This document shows positions 37,154 through 46,000 of a stretch of DNA of 64,000 nucleotides, piece after piece (within the stretch, counting starts at the first letter, position 1; every line of letters begins with the position of its first letter). The translations under genes and the position numbers were made by a program. Where the stretch lies: assembly GCF_900996245.1 (NCBI RefSeq), contig NZ_CAAJGK010000052.1, positions 248,001-312,000 on the forward strand, read 5' to 3'. Source of the stretch: Paraburkholderia sp. BCC1886. Lineage in GTDB: Bacteria; Pseudomonadota; Gammaproteobacteria; Burkholderiales; Burkholderiaceae. The notes under the pieces are model-generated. The model made no database searches. It was not told the origin of the DNA and saw only the letters and a program-made list of their open reading frames with translations.

Positions 37154-37182
37154 TTGGCAAGGTCCCGAATTTCCGTCATAAT
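37154..37182 (+). promoter_or_regulatory. Promoter of tRNA-Lys
   Basis: TTGGCA (37154-37159) and CATAAT (37177-37182) are separated by exactly 17 bases. The predicted start is about seven bases before the tRNA. Confidence 0.75.
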
Positions 37183-37195
37183 CTTGCTTCTGTTT

Positions 37196-37271
37196 GGGGC
37201 GTTAGCTCAGCTGGTAGAGCAGCGGACTCTTAATCCGTAGGTCGACAGTTCGAATCTGTCACGCCCCACCA
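37196..37271 (+). tRNA. tRNA-Lys (CTT)
   Basis: A full 76-nucleotide cloverleaf with encoded CCA. Acceptor stem GGGGCGT/ACGCCCC is perfect. Anticodon loop is CTCTTAA (anticodon CTT), T loop TTCGAAT, discriminator A. It has its own promoter and terminator. Confidence 0.98.
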
Positions 37272-37281
37272 AAGAATGAAA

Positions 37282-37316
37282 GCAAAAAGCCCGGTCCTTG
37301 CGACCGGGCTTTTTGC
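37282..37316. terminator. Bidirectional terminator between tRNA-Lys and the cellulose operon
   Basis: A 15-bp perfect inverted repeat (GCAAAAAGCCCGGTC / GACCGGGCTTTTTGC) with a five-base loop. It gives a U-tract in both directions, so it can end tRNA-Lys on the plus strand and the bcs/acetylation/GH44 operon on the minus strand. Confidence 0.9.
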
Positions 37317-37363
37317 TTTGCGGCTACGGCGGCGGCCGGTGAAATCCACCATCAACCGCAACT

Positions 37364-39016
37364 TCAAGGCCTCCCCGCCCCTCGCAAAACAAACATCGTC
37401 ACGCTCTCCCGCGGCAAGCTAGCCCGCACTCGCCCGCCTGCGTAGTCCACATCCGGCAAGCGCGAAATCGCATTCCCAGCCAGTTGCCAAACCTCCGCCT
37501 TACCCCGACCCGCAAAATTCTCGACGACGATCGTCGCATCCGCCGCCTGATCCAGCTGCTTGTTGATCACCACGACCGTCATCGCCCCATCGCGATTACG
37601 CAGCGCAGCGAACGACGAAACCCGATCCGGATCACCCTGCGAATCCGCAATACTGGTATCGCCAAACCCCGCCCCCTGCCCGTCGTAATTCCGATAAAGC
37701 CTGAACGCCTTATAAACCGGCATCTCCGGACTCAACGCACCCCAGCGCGTCGCAATATCCAGCCCTTCTCGGCCGAAAATTCCCAGTACGTCGGCTTGAG
37801 CGGTCGCGCCGTTCATCGTCGTGTCGCCGCCCCAGCTGTATTCCGTTAGCGCGATCGGCGTGCCCGGGTAGTAATACGTATCGACCCACCGCCGCATCAT
37901 CGGAATCAGGTTCACCACGCTGTTGATCCACGTCGGGTCCCGATACCCGGCGTCCCACAAGTCGCGTGTCGACCGGTTCCGGGCCAGCTCGATAGCCGGG
38001 GAATCCGCCGCGGCTGCACCGTTAGACTCGCGAAACTCGCCACCCTGCGGATAGAAATGCAGGCCGAAAACATCGACGGGATGCCCCGCCTGTTTCCATT
38101 GCGCGAGCAGCCACGGGACGTAATCCATCCCCCGCGTTTCGCCGCTCCTGTCCGGCGTCCCGCCCTGCCCGCGGGCCGCCATGTACTGCTGATCGAAGCC
38201 GCTATACAGATACCCCGTCCAGCCCCACTCTTCCGGCGCGACGACTCGCGCGCCAGGATCGGCCGCTTTCACCGCGCGCGAATACGCGACCACCTTGTTC
38301 GCCACTTCGCTCGCATGCGCACCCGCCGGATGAATATCGCGATGGTTGACGTGCCACAGGCTCGGCTCGTTATCCATCATGTAATACCGCACGCCGTCCG
38401 TTCCGGTGTCGCGCAACAACTGCCCGACGCGCTCCTGCTGACTCTGCGAATCGTCAGTAATCGACGCATCGTCCGGATCGTTCCTGATGGGCGCACCATC
38501 GGGTCCAATCCCGTTGCCGGCGTCGCCCAGATGACTCCCGTCGACGCCCTGCTGCTTCCCATACTTCGCCACCGAAAAACTAACCAGCGGCTTGCGGTCC
38601 TTATCGAGCTTCGCGACCCGGCCGATCATCGGAATGGTCAGCATCGACGTCACCTGCGCCTGCGCATTGAGCCGCACGAAACGCTCGCCGTATTGATAAA
38701 CATCTTTTGAATCGACCGGCACGCTTTCGAAGAACCAGTCCTGCCCGGTGTTGCGCGCATCGATCCGCCAGTTGTAGGCGGACGCACCGTTGCCGCCGGA
38801 CCGATTGAGCGGCACGCGCAGATCACGCAAGACCTCGGCGGTGGCGAAATTCAGGCCGTAAATCAGCGGGTTGACCGGATGACGGCGAGCGTTGGCATCG
38901 ACGGTGATGGTCGTCACCAGTGGCGCGCCTGAAGCCACGGCGACGCAACTCATCGCGCCCGCTCCGAGCATTGCCGCCAGCACCGCGTGTCGACTAATTG
39001 ACCTGAACATGAGCAT
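37364..39016 (-). CDS. Glycoside hydrolase family 44 endoglucanase, secreted
   Basis: A 550-residue protein with an N-terminal signal peptide (about 1-31). It has the GH44 layout, a TIM barrel flanked by a beta domain. The acid/base Glu is in MDNEPSLWH (about Glu217) and the nucleophile Glu in ALTEYSWGGD (about Glu392), the GH44 pair. GH44 enzymes cut cellulose, carboxymethylcellulose or xyloglucan. It is the last gene of the cellulose operon and its start overlaps the end of the algJ-like gene, so it is translationally coupled to it. It probably takes the role normally played by the GH8 enzyme BcsZ, which is absent. ATG 39010 is an alternative start. Confidence 0.85.
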   Translation of the reverse strand: MLMFRSISRHAVLAAMLGAGAMSCVAVASGAPLVTTITVDANARRHPVNPLIYGLNFATAEVLRDLRVPLNRSGGNGASAYNWRIDARNTGQDWFFESVPVDSKDVYQYGERFVRLNAQAQVTSMLTIPMIGRVAKLDKDRKPLVSFSVAKYGKQQGVDGSHLGDAGNGIGPDGAPIRNDPDDASITDDSQSQQERVGQLLRDTGTDGVRYYMMDNEPSLWHVNHRDIHPAGAHASEVANKVVAYSRAVKAADPGARVVAPEEWGWTGYLYSGFDQQYMAARGQGGTPDRSGETRGMDYVPWLLAQWKQAGHPVDVFGLHFYPQGGEFRESNGAAAADSPAIELARNRSTRDLWDAGYRDPTWINSVVNLIPMMRRWVDTYYYPGTPIALTEYSWGGDTTMNGATAQADVLGIFGREGLDIATRWGALSPEMPVYKAFRLYRNYDGQGAGFGDTSIADSQGDPDRVSSFAALRNRDGAMTVVVINKQLDQAADATIVVENFAGRGKAEVWQLAGNAISRLPDVDYAGGRVRASLPRESVTMFVLRGAGRP

Positions 39017-40169
39017 GTGAAGTTCGTGAGTCCGGCGTGCCGGCGTTCGGCACGACAAGGGTATCGTCCGCCTCGAGCGGCGCCTGCAAATCCCGCTCGT
39101 CCAGTTCCCACACGATCAGTTTGGGAGGCGTCTGCGCAAAAGCCGCGCTCGCAAAATACGCGCGCGCCGAGCCGCCGAACTTGCCGCCGTCGCGTGCGAA
39201 ATTGCCGATGCCCGTGCCGAGCGCCAACGCAAGCTGCGGCACGAAGTCGGACGTCGTCGAATACGACGTGCCGATCGCCGCGATATCGGGCAGGTCGGCA
39301 TCGCCGAACAGGTCGTCGGCCGATGCCGCGGCTTGAGCCTCGTGAACGTAGTCGCGACGCGTCACGACTTCGGGCGTGGGTTGCCAGGACGGCGGCAATT
39401 CTTCGAGTCCGGCAAGACGCACCAGGTCGCCGGGCCGGCGCGCGGCCGGCAGGTCGACCACGCGATAGCCGGGCTTGCTCGACCCGAACGCAATACCCAT
39501 CGTGCGGATGCGTTGTGCCACGGCCCGCGCCGCCGCACCCGCGCCGTCCTCGGACCAGTGCGTGTCGGTGCGAAAAAACGGGTCGCCCGCGACACCACGC
39601 AGCGCTGCACTCACATCCACGACCGGCACGCCCCCGGCGGTGAGGCGTGCGGTCCACTGCCCAAGACGCGCATTGAGCGAAGCCGGACGCTGCAGGCCGC
39701 ACAGACGTTGCGATTCGATACGCGATTTGTCGGGCACCACGACGACCAGCAACGCAATGCCTCGACGCGCCAGTTCGCGCTGCACGGTTTCAACGGTGAC
39801 GGCGCGCATCGCAAGATGGCGATCGGCGTCGGCATACACGTTCAGTTCATCGTGCAGGAACAGCCAACCGGGACAGCCCTGCCGCACGCGTGGCCCCAGA
39901 TCGTGCAACGTGACCCAGCCGAGCGCACGTTGCACCCGCGCGGCATCGGCGGCGATCGGCGTATCGCCCATGCGTTCTGCAAGCGCGCTCGATACGGTGC
40001 CGTCCAGAACGCCGGCGCGCGTCACGGCGTGAGGTAACAGCGACTCAGCCGTCGTCGCAAAGCGCACATTGGACACGAAGCCCGCGATCAGAAAAACCAT
40101 CAGGACGACGGCCGCGATTTTGCCGGCGCGCGTGGCGGGACGTTGAGGCAGCGGTTTGGGATCTTCCAT
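38994..40169 (-). CDS. AlgJ/AlgX-like O-acetyltransferase (WssI-like)
   Basis: A 391-residue protein with one N-terminal membrane anchor (about 17-36) and an SGNH-like domain of the AlgX/AlgJ family. The catalytic triad is visible as Asp202-x-His204 (TDTHW) and Ser302 (GTSYS), in the same order as AlgX. In alginate and acetylated-cellulose systems this protein transfers acetyl groups to the polymer in the periplasm. It starts four bases after the algI-like stop and ends inside the GH44 start. By position and family it corresponds to WssI of the Pseudomonas fluorescens wss operon. Confidence 0.85.
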   Translation of the reverse strand: MEDPKPLPQRPATRAGKIAAVVLMVFLIAGFVSNVRFATTAESLLPHAVTRAGVLDGTVSSALAERMGDTPIAADAARVQRALGWVTLHDLGPRVRQGCPGWLFLHDELNVYADADRHLAMRAVTVETVQRELARRGIALLVVVVPDKSRIESQRLCGLQRPASLNARLGQWTARLTAGGVPVVDVSAALRGVAGDPFFRTDTHWSEDGAGAAARAVAQRIRTMGIAFGSSKPGYRVVDLPAARRPGDLVRLAGLEELPPSWQPTPEVVTRRDYVHEAQAAASADDLFGDADLPDIAAIGTSYSTTSDFVPQLALALGTGIGNFARDGGKFGGSARAYFASAAFAQTPPKLIVWELDERDLQAPLEADDTLVVPNAGTPDSRTSHAHVQVN

Positions 40170-40173
40170 GGCG

Positions 40174-41583
40174 TCAGAACTGGAAGTAAAGAAAAGGCAC
40201 CGCACCGCGCGCCGCGATCAACCCGAACGACAGCAGAAAACCCGCCAACGGCCACAGCGCGTCCCATATTCGACGCAGCGTCGTATCGGGCAAGCGCTCC
40301 CAGCGCCGCTGCCCGATCGGCAGCAACACGCAGACGACACCGAGCAACGCCGCCAGCGCATGAACCGGACGCAACGACACGGCCACCGCATCGCTCAGGC
40401 CGATGCCGTTCAACCCGAACTGGCCACGATACATCGCGAGCGCAGCATGAAAGCCGACTGCGCGAAACAGCGTCCACGCCAGCATCACGAAGACGAGCGT
40501 CAACGCGTGCGACAACCACCCAGGCACGCGAGGCAGATCGAATCGCCGCCATAAACGCGCGACCATCAGCGCGAGACCATGCGCGACGCCCCACAACAGA
40601 AAATTCCAGCTATCGCCGCCGTGCCACAACCCCGCAATGGCCATCGTCAGCAACAGGTTGCGTGCGGCCTTCCACTCGCCGTGCCGATTGCCGCCCAGCG
40701 GAATGTACAGATAGTCGCGTATCCAGCTGGAAAGCGACAGATGCCAGCGACGCCAGAAGTCCTGAATGCTGCTCGCCAGATACGGATGGTTGAAGTTCTC
40801 GGGAAAGCGGAAGCCCAGCATCTGCCCGAGACCGATGGCCATCGCGCTATATCCGGCGAAATCGAAGAACAGTTGCAGCGTATAAAACCCGCATCCCAGC
40901 CAGGCGTCCGCGAGCGACGGCGTGTGCAACGAGAAGATTGCATCGACCATTGGCGAGAGCGTGTCGGCGACCAGCACCTTCATGCTCATGCCGACCATCA
41001 GACGCCGCGCGCCGGCGCTGACACCGTCCCAGTCGACCGTGCGCGACACGAGCTCGCGCTTCACCCACGCATAGCGGATGATCGGCCCGGCGATCAGATG
41101 CACGAACATCCCCTGATAGGCGCCATAGCGGATGACGCTGCGATCGGCCGTCACCGTGCCGCGCTGCACGTCGATCAGATAGGAAATGGACTGCAGCACG
41201 ATGAACGACAGCCCGATCGGCAACGCGACGTGCCGCCACGGAATCGGTCCGGCGTGGCCGAGCGCGAGCGCGTTGTCGAGACTGTCGACGACGATGTTGG
41301 CGTACTTGAACCAGCACAGGATCAGCACGTTGACCGCGATGAACACGCCGAGCCACGCCCCGCGCGCGCGCCGGCCCGAGGCGGCGTCGATCACGATGCC
41401 GCCGAGCCAGCCCCACACCGTCAGCCCGATGAACAGCAGCAGGAAAACCGGACTCCACCAGCCATAGAAGAACCAGCTGCAAACCAGCAGCGTGCCGTTA
41501 CGCCAGCGCGCGGGCGACGCCACGTAGAGCGCGAGGAAAGCCGGCAGAAACAGCGTCAGGAATTCGAGGGACGCAAAGACCAT
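40174..41583 (-). CDS. AlgI-like MBOAT O-acetyltransferase (WssH-like)
   Basis: A 469-residue polytopic membrane protein of the MBOAT family with about ten or eleven helices. The conserved histidines are His281 (RRWHLSLS) and His321 (GLWHGGDSWN), and the FWRRWH signature is intact. AlgI-type proteins pass acetyl groups from a cytoplasmic donor across the inner membrane for polysaccharide acetylation. It lies between the algF-like and algJ-like genes, the order used in both alginate and wss clusters. Confidence 0.93.
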   Translation of the reverse strand: MVFASLEFLTLFLPAFLALYVASPARWRNGTLLVCSWFFYGWWSPVFLLLFIGLTVWGWLGGIVIDAASGRRARGAWLGVFIAVNVLILCWFKYANIVVDSLDNALALGHAGPIPWRHVALPIGLSFIVLQSISYLIDVQRGTVTADRSVIRYGAYQGMFVHLIAGPIIRYAWVKRELVSRTVDWDGVSAGARRLMVGMSMKVLVADTLSPMVDAIFSLHTPSLADAWLGCGFYTLQLFFDFAGYSAMAIGLGQMLGFRFPENFNHPYLASSIQDFWRRWHLSLSSWIRDYLYIPLGGNRHGEWKAARNLLLTMAIAGLWHGGDSWNFLLWGVAHGLALMVARLWRRFDLPRVPGWLSHALTLVFVMLAWTLFRAVGFHAALAMYRGQFGLNGIGLSDAVAVSLRPVHALAALLGVVCVLLPIGQRRWERLPDTTLRRIWDALWPLAGFLLSFGLIAARGAVPFLYFQF

Positions 41584-41651
41584 GCATCGTTCTCAGTCGA
41601 AGGAGAAATCCGGCGCGCCGCGTTCCAGAAGTAGAAGCGGCGCGCAGGCGA

Positions 41652-42350
41652 TCAATGGCTCACCGCGTCGTTCGCCGAGAAAATGCGCGAGTGTCCCGCG
41701 CCCGCCGGCACGAGAAACACCGTGTAGCGCTGCCCGGCCACGAGCGTTCCCAGACTCAGCGGCTGGCCGACCGGCTGACCGCCGCAGACCAGTTGCACCG
41801 ACAACGCCACCGGATTCACCTGCCGCCGTTTGGCCGCCTTCACCGCGACGCCGTCGAGCAGCACGATGTCGCGGCCCGGCACTTTCAGCGTGGGCGTCGC
41901 ACAACCGGCGTCGAGGTTATAGAACGCCACCGACGCCTTGAGCGCGTTGAAGTCGTCCGGCTTTTCGCGCACGGTCACGGTGGGCAGACCGCCGGCTTTA
42001 TCCGCGCCATCCAGTGCAACGATGCTGACGAACTCGCCCGGCTGCACCGTCGCGGCAACGTCCTGATGCGCGCCGCCCGCCGTCAGCGTGCCGGCCACCG
42101 GCTTGCCCGCGGCAATCGGGAAAAAGCGGCTGGCCGGGTTCGCAGCGTCGAGCGACAGATGCGCTTTCGAGCCCGCCGACGTCACGTCGACCGGGTGCGA
42201 TGCGCCATTCACGAAACGCACGAACGACGAATCCTCGGCCGGGCCGGTGGGATACAGCGGGATATCGGCAGCCGCGGCCGGTTGCAGGAACACGCCGAAA
42301 GCCGCGAGGCCGAGGCACGACAGGAACAGCCGGGAAAGCAGAGGTTTCAT
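41652..42350 (-). CDS. AlgF-like periplasmic acetylation protein (WssG-like)
   Basis: A 232-residue protein with a signal peptide (about 1-27, PAAAAD) and the rest predicted as beta-rich, including LYPTGPAEDSSFVRFVNG at the mature N-terminus. This opening is typical of AlgF, which is required for alginate O-acetylation and is thought to connect AlgI/AlgJ/AlgX. No catalytic motif is expected in the family. It is 19 bases downstream of the SGNH gene and 68 upstream of the algI-like gene. By position it matches WssG. Confidence 0.85.
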   Translation of the reverse strand: MKPLLSRLFLSCLGLAAFGVFLQPAAAADIPLYPTGPAEDSSFVRFVNGASHPVDVTSAGSKAHLSLDAANPASRFFPIAAGKPVAGTLTAGGAHQDVAATVQPGEFVSIVALDGADKAGGLPTVTVREKPDDFNALKASVAFYNLDAGCATPTLKVPGRDIVLLDGVAVKAAKRRQVNPVALSVQLVCGGQPVGQPLSLGTLVAGQRYTVFLVPAGAGHSRIFSANDAVSH

Positions 42351-42369
42351 TCTGGTAGGTCCGGTCGCG

Positions 42370-43020
42370 TCACTTCTGCTGGAGGGCGGGCAGCTTCACG
42401 AGCGCCTTCATGATGTCCGCGCCCCAGTACTTGTAGCCGGTCGTCGTCAAATGCTGACCGTCGACGGTCGCCCATTCGCCCGGCTTCGAAAACGTCAGCG
42501 AGTCGATATACGAGCACGGCGCGACGTTGGTCGCGAGGAACGACGACAGCTGCTTCACGCGCGCAAAGCTCTTCTGATATTTGCCGCCTTCCGTGCCCCA
42601 GACCGGTCCGACCCAGACGCAGGTCGTCTTGTTCGCGGCGAGGTCTTGCGTCAGCGCGGTGACCTGCTGCCACGCCCAGGCCTTCGGAAAGTCTTCCTTG
42701 CCGTATCCGCCGATGGTGTCGCCTTCGACGATGATCACGAGCTTCGCCTTGTTCGCAGCAATCAGCTGATCGACCGGCTGGGTCTTCGCATTGTGGTCGA
42801 TGACGATGGGCGACTTGCCGTTACGCTCGGCGCCGCCGCACGTGCCCGGCACGGACTTCACCCAGTCGCCCGGGATGCTGCCGCACACGCTGTAGGTGTG
42901 GACCTGCGCACCGGCGGCGATCAACTGGTCCTGCAGGGTGTCGACGAGATAACCGGGTTCGCTCAGATGGCTATCGCCGATCATGAGGATGCTGAGACCA
43001 GCAAGAACGGAAACAAGCAT
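42370..43020 (-). CDS. SGNH hydrolase-fold protein (WssF-like)
   Basis: A 216-residue protein with the SGNH block I motif LMIGDSHLSEPG (Ser17) and block V DGQHLTTTG (Asp and His) near the C-terminus, so the catalytic triad appears complete. WssF of P. fluorescens holds the same place, between the bcsC homologue and the algF-like gene, and is thought to take part in cellulose acetylation. The start ATG 43020 has an AGGAG ten bases upstream. There is no clear signal peptide: the N-terminal hydrophobic stretch runs straight into the catalytic motif, so location is uncertain. Confidence 0.75.
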   Translation of the reverse strand: MLVSVLAGLSILMIGDSHLSEPGYLVDTLQDQLIAAGAQVHTYSVCGSIPGDWVKSVPGTCGGAERNGKSPIVIDHNAKTQPVDQLIAANKAKLVIIVEGDTIGGYGKEDFPKAWAWQQVTALTQDLAANKTTCVWVGPVWGTEGGKYQKSFARVKQLSSFLATNVAPCSYIDSLTFSKPGEWATVDGQHLTTTGYKYWGADIMKALVKLPALQQK

Positions 43021-43071
43021 GAATCTTCGACTCCTGAAAAAAGATCGATATCCGACCGGCCGCGTGGCGGG

Positions 43072-46000
43072 TTACTGGTCGCTGTAATGAGACTGATACG
43101 GCACGACCGGCAGGGCCAAAGCCTTCGTCTGCGGCGCAAGCGTATAGCGCAGATACAGGCCCGCCGCCCACTGCCGGTAACTCGACGAATTGTTGGCGCC
43201 GATCGACGCGCCCCCGGTCATGTGATTCGTAAAACGGTATTCGGCGGTGGCCAGCAGGTTGTATCCGAAGCCGGTCGAAGACTGGCCCGGATGGTTCGCG
43301 CCGTCGGCGAGGCCGATGGCCGACGCCGCTGCGACTGCCGCGGACTGTAACCCGGCGCTGGTCGGAAAGTACGGTTCACCCGCCTGGTGAAAATACTGGA
43401 TACCCGCCGAGCCTTGCAGCTTGTAGGTCCAGCGCTCCGAGCGCTGCGCCCACGTCACCGGCACGCTGAACGCGTAGAAGCGCTGCGGGCTGAAATAGCC
43501 GCCGTTGCCGTAGGTGAAGTTGTTCTCGTTGTGCTGATAGAACATGCCGGTCAGGTTCAGGCCCGCAGTGAGCATGCTGTCGCTCGTGCGATGCAGATAC
43601 CAGTACGTGCCGCCGCCCGCTTCGCCGCCGACGTTAGCCTGCACGTCGTGCCCATCGAGATATTTGCCGGAACCGTAGACATAGGCGCCGTAATCCTGAT
43701 TGTCGATACCGATCGCGCCATGCACGCCGGTCGAAGTCACGCCGCCCCACGTCAAACCGGTACGCGGATCGCGCGACCCGGCGAACGACGTGACGCTGTC
43801 GGTTACCGCGCGACGCGACACGCCGACGTTGAACCAGCTGCCCGGTTGCGCGTCGATGCTGTTCCGGTAGCTCGCGCCGCCGACCACGTTGGTGAATTTG
43901 AAGCCGAGCGGCGTCGTGCCGATGTCGGTGCTCCAGTTGCCGATCTCGTAGCCGAGTCCGAGGCCCACGCCGAACGCCGACTGCTTGTCCGGCGCAGCGA
44001 CGGTGCCCGCCTTCTGCGATGCGGCTGCGATCGGTCCGCCGCCGAACTGGCTCGCGCTATAGACGTCCGAACCGAGCGTCCCGCCCTCGAGTTCGACCGG
44101 CGTCGCACGAATGGAGAGCTTGCCGTTACCGACCGGGATCGAGCCTTCGACCGGTTGCTGCACGGTCGTCAACTGGCTCGTGCCGGGTGCGGCGTTGTTC
44201 GACGTGACGAACAGGCCGCCCGTGATTTCCGGCGACCGCTGTGCACGCAGATCGCTCAGCTCGCTGCGCATTTCGTCGAGCGTCAGTGAGCCGTCCCGAG
44301 GCTCGCTCATCGCAACCGTGTCCTGCTGGGTGGCAAGGCCGCCGACCGGCGTGCCGGCCACGGTCGGCAGCGCGGCGGGAGAGGCGGACGTCGACGAAGC
44401 GCGCTCGCGCGCATCGGCAGCCGTCGCGCGGGACGTCGATGCAACCGCCAAGGTCGTTGAGGAACCGGCTGCAAAACCCGGCGCTGCGGACGCGCCCGCA
44501 AGCGTCTCGCCAACCGCCTGCCGATTGCGTCGCGCGGCACGCCGCGACCCATCGTCGTCGTGAACGAACGGATTGCCCGCCACGTGAATGTCCTGCGCCT
44601 GCACGCCGAGCCGCTTTTCCTTCGCGGCAATCGCGGATTCCAGCAGCGTCTGCGCCTCGCGCGTCTTGCCCTGCATCACGTAGATGCGTGACGCGCCGGC
44701 CAGCACGTCGGGATCGTTCGGCGCCTTCGCCACTGCCTGCTTCAACGCGGCGTCGGCGACGCTGCCCTTGCCCGCCTGCACGGCCGCCATCGCGACGCCC
44801 AGTTGCAGGCCCGGATTGCCCGGGTCGTTCGCCGCGGCCTTCTGGTAGAGCGACAGCGCCTTGTCGTACTTGCCGTCCGCCGCATACATGCGAGCGAGTG
44901 CGGCCAGCGCGAGACTGTCGTTGGGCCGTTTGGCGAGGACCGGCGCGAGCGTGTCGTAAGCTGCGGCGAGATCGCCTTGCTGGCGTTGCTGATCGGCGAG
45001 CCGCACGCTGTACAGGTAGTCCAGATTGTCCAGTTGTTCGCGCTGATCCGCGGTCAGCGTCTCGCCGTGCAACTCGCGCATCGCATCCGCGGCCTCGACG
45101 TTCTGGCCGGTCTTGAGCAGCACGCCCAGATACGCCAGTTGCACGTCGGGACCGCTGCCCTTCAGACCGTTGGGCATCAGCGCGTGCATCAGACTCATCG
45201 CGCGCGGCAGGTTGCCCGCGTCGACATAAGCCTGAGCCAGCGCGCCCACCTTCGACGGGTCCTGACCCGCCGCCGGCTCGAGTCGCGCCAGCATGTTGCG
45301 GGCGTCGTCGAGATTGCCTTCCAGCGCCAGATGCGAGGCCTGCGTGACGATCACCTGGAAATCGATCTGCTGCGCGGTCGCCACCATGTTCGGCGTGCGC
45401 GACGCGGCCGGGATGCGCGCCATCGTGTCCTGTGCGCGCGTCCAGTCGCCCATCTGCATGGCGAGCAGCGCGCTCGCGTAGAGCGCTTCGGCGTTGTCCG
45501 GATTCGCGGCGACGAGCTCGTCGACGAGTTGTCGCGCGTCGTCCGCGCGACCCTGCTTCAGCTCGTAGCGGGCCAGTTCCAGACGAATCCACGCGTTATC
45601 GGGATCGACACGATGCGCGTCTTCGAGAATTTTCCGGGCCGCGTCGAGATCGCCGCGCTGCTCGGCGGCATCGGCGCGTCCGGCGGCAACCGTCGCTCTT
45701 AACCGGTCCAGCCCGCCGATGCCGGCCTGCTGCTCCGCCGACATCCCGTCGATCCACTTCTGCGCTTCTTCGGCGCGCCCGGTTTGCGCCAGGATGTCGA
45801 CGAGCCCGCTGACCGCCTCGCGATTGTTCGGGCTCGTGGCCAGCACGTCGCGATACAGCTTTTCGGCGCGCTTCAGGTCGCCTTGCGCCGCATACAGTCG
45901 CGCCGATGCATCGCGACCGCCCGGCTCGAGCGGATCGAGCCGCAACGCCTGATCGATCTCGCGTCGCGCCGCCGCAAAGTCGCCCACGTTCTGCGCACCT

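Noticed and set aside
37364..39016. A GH8 BcsZ identity for the last gene of the operon
   Set aside because: The acid/base and nucleophile motifs (DNEP and TEYSW) and the 550-residue length fit GH44, not GH8 (about 370 residues).
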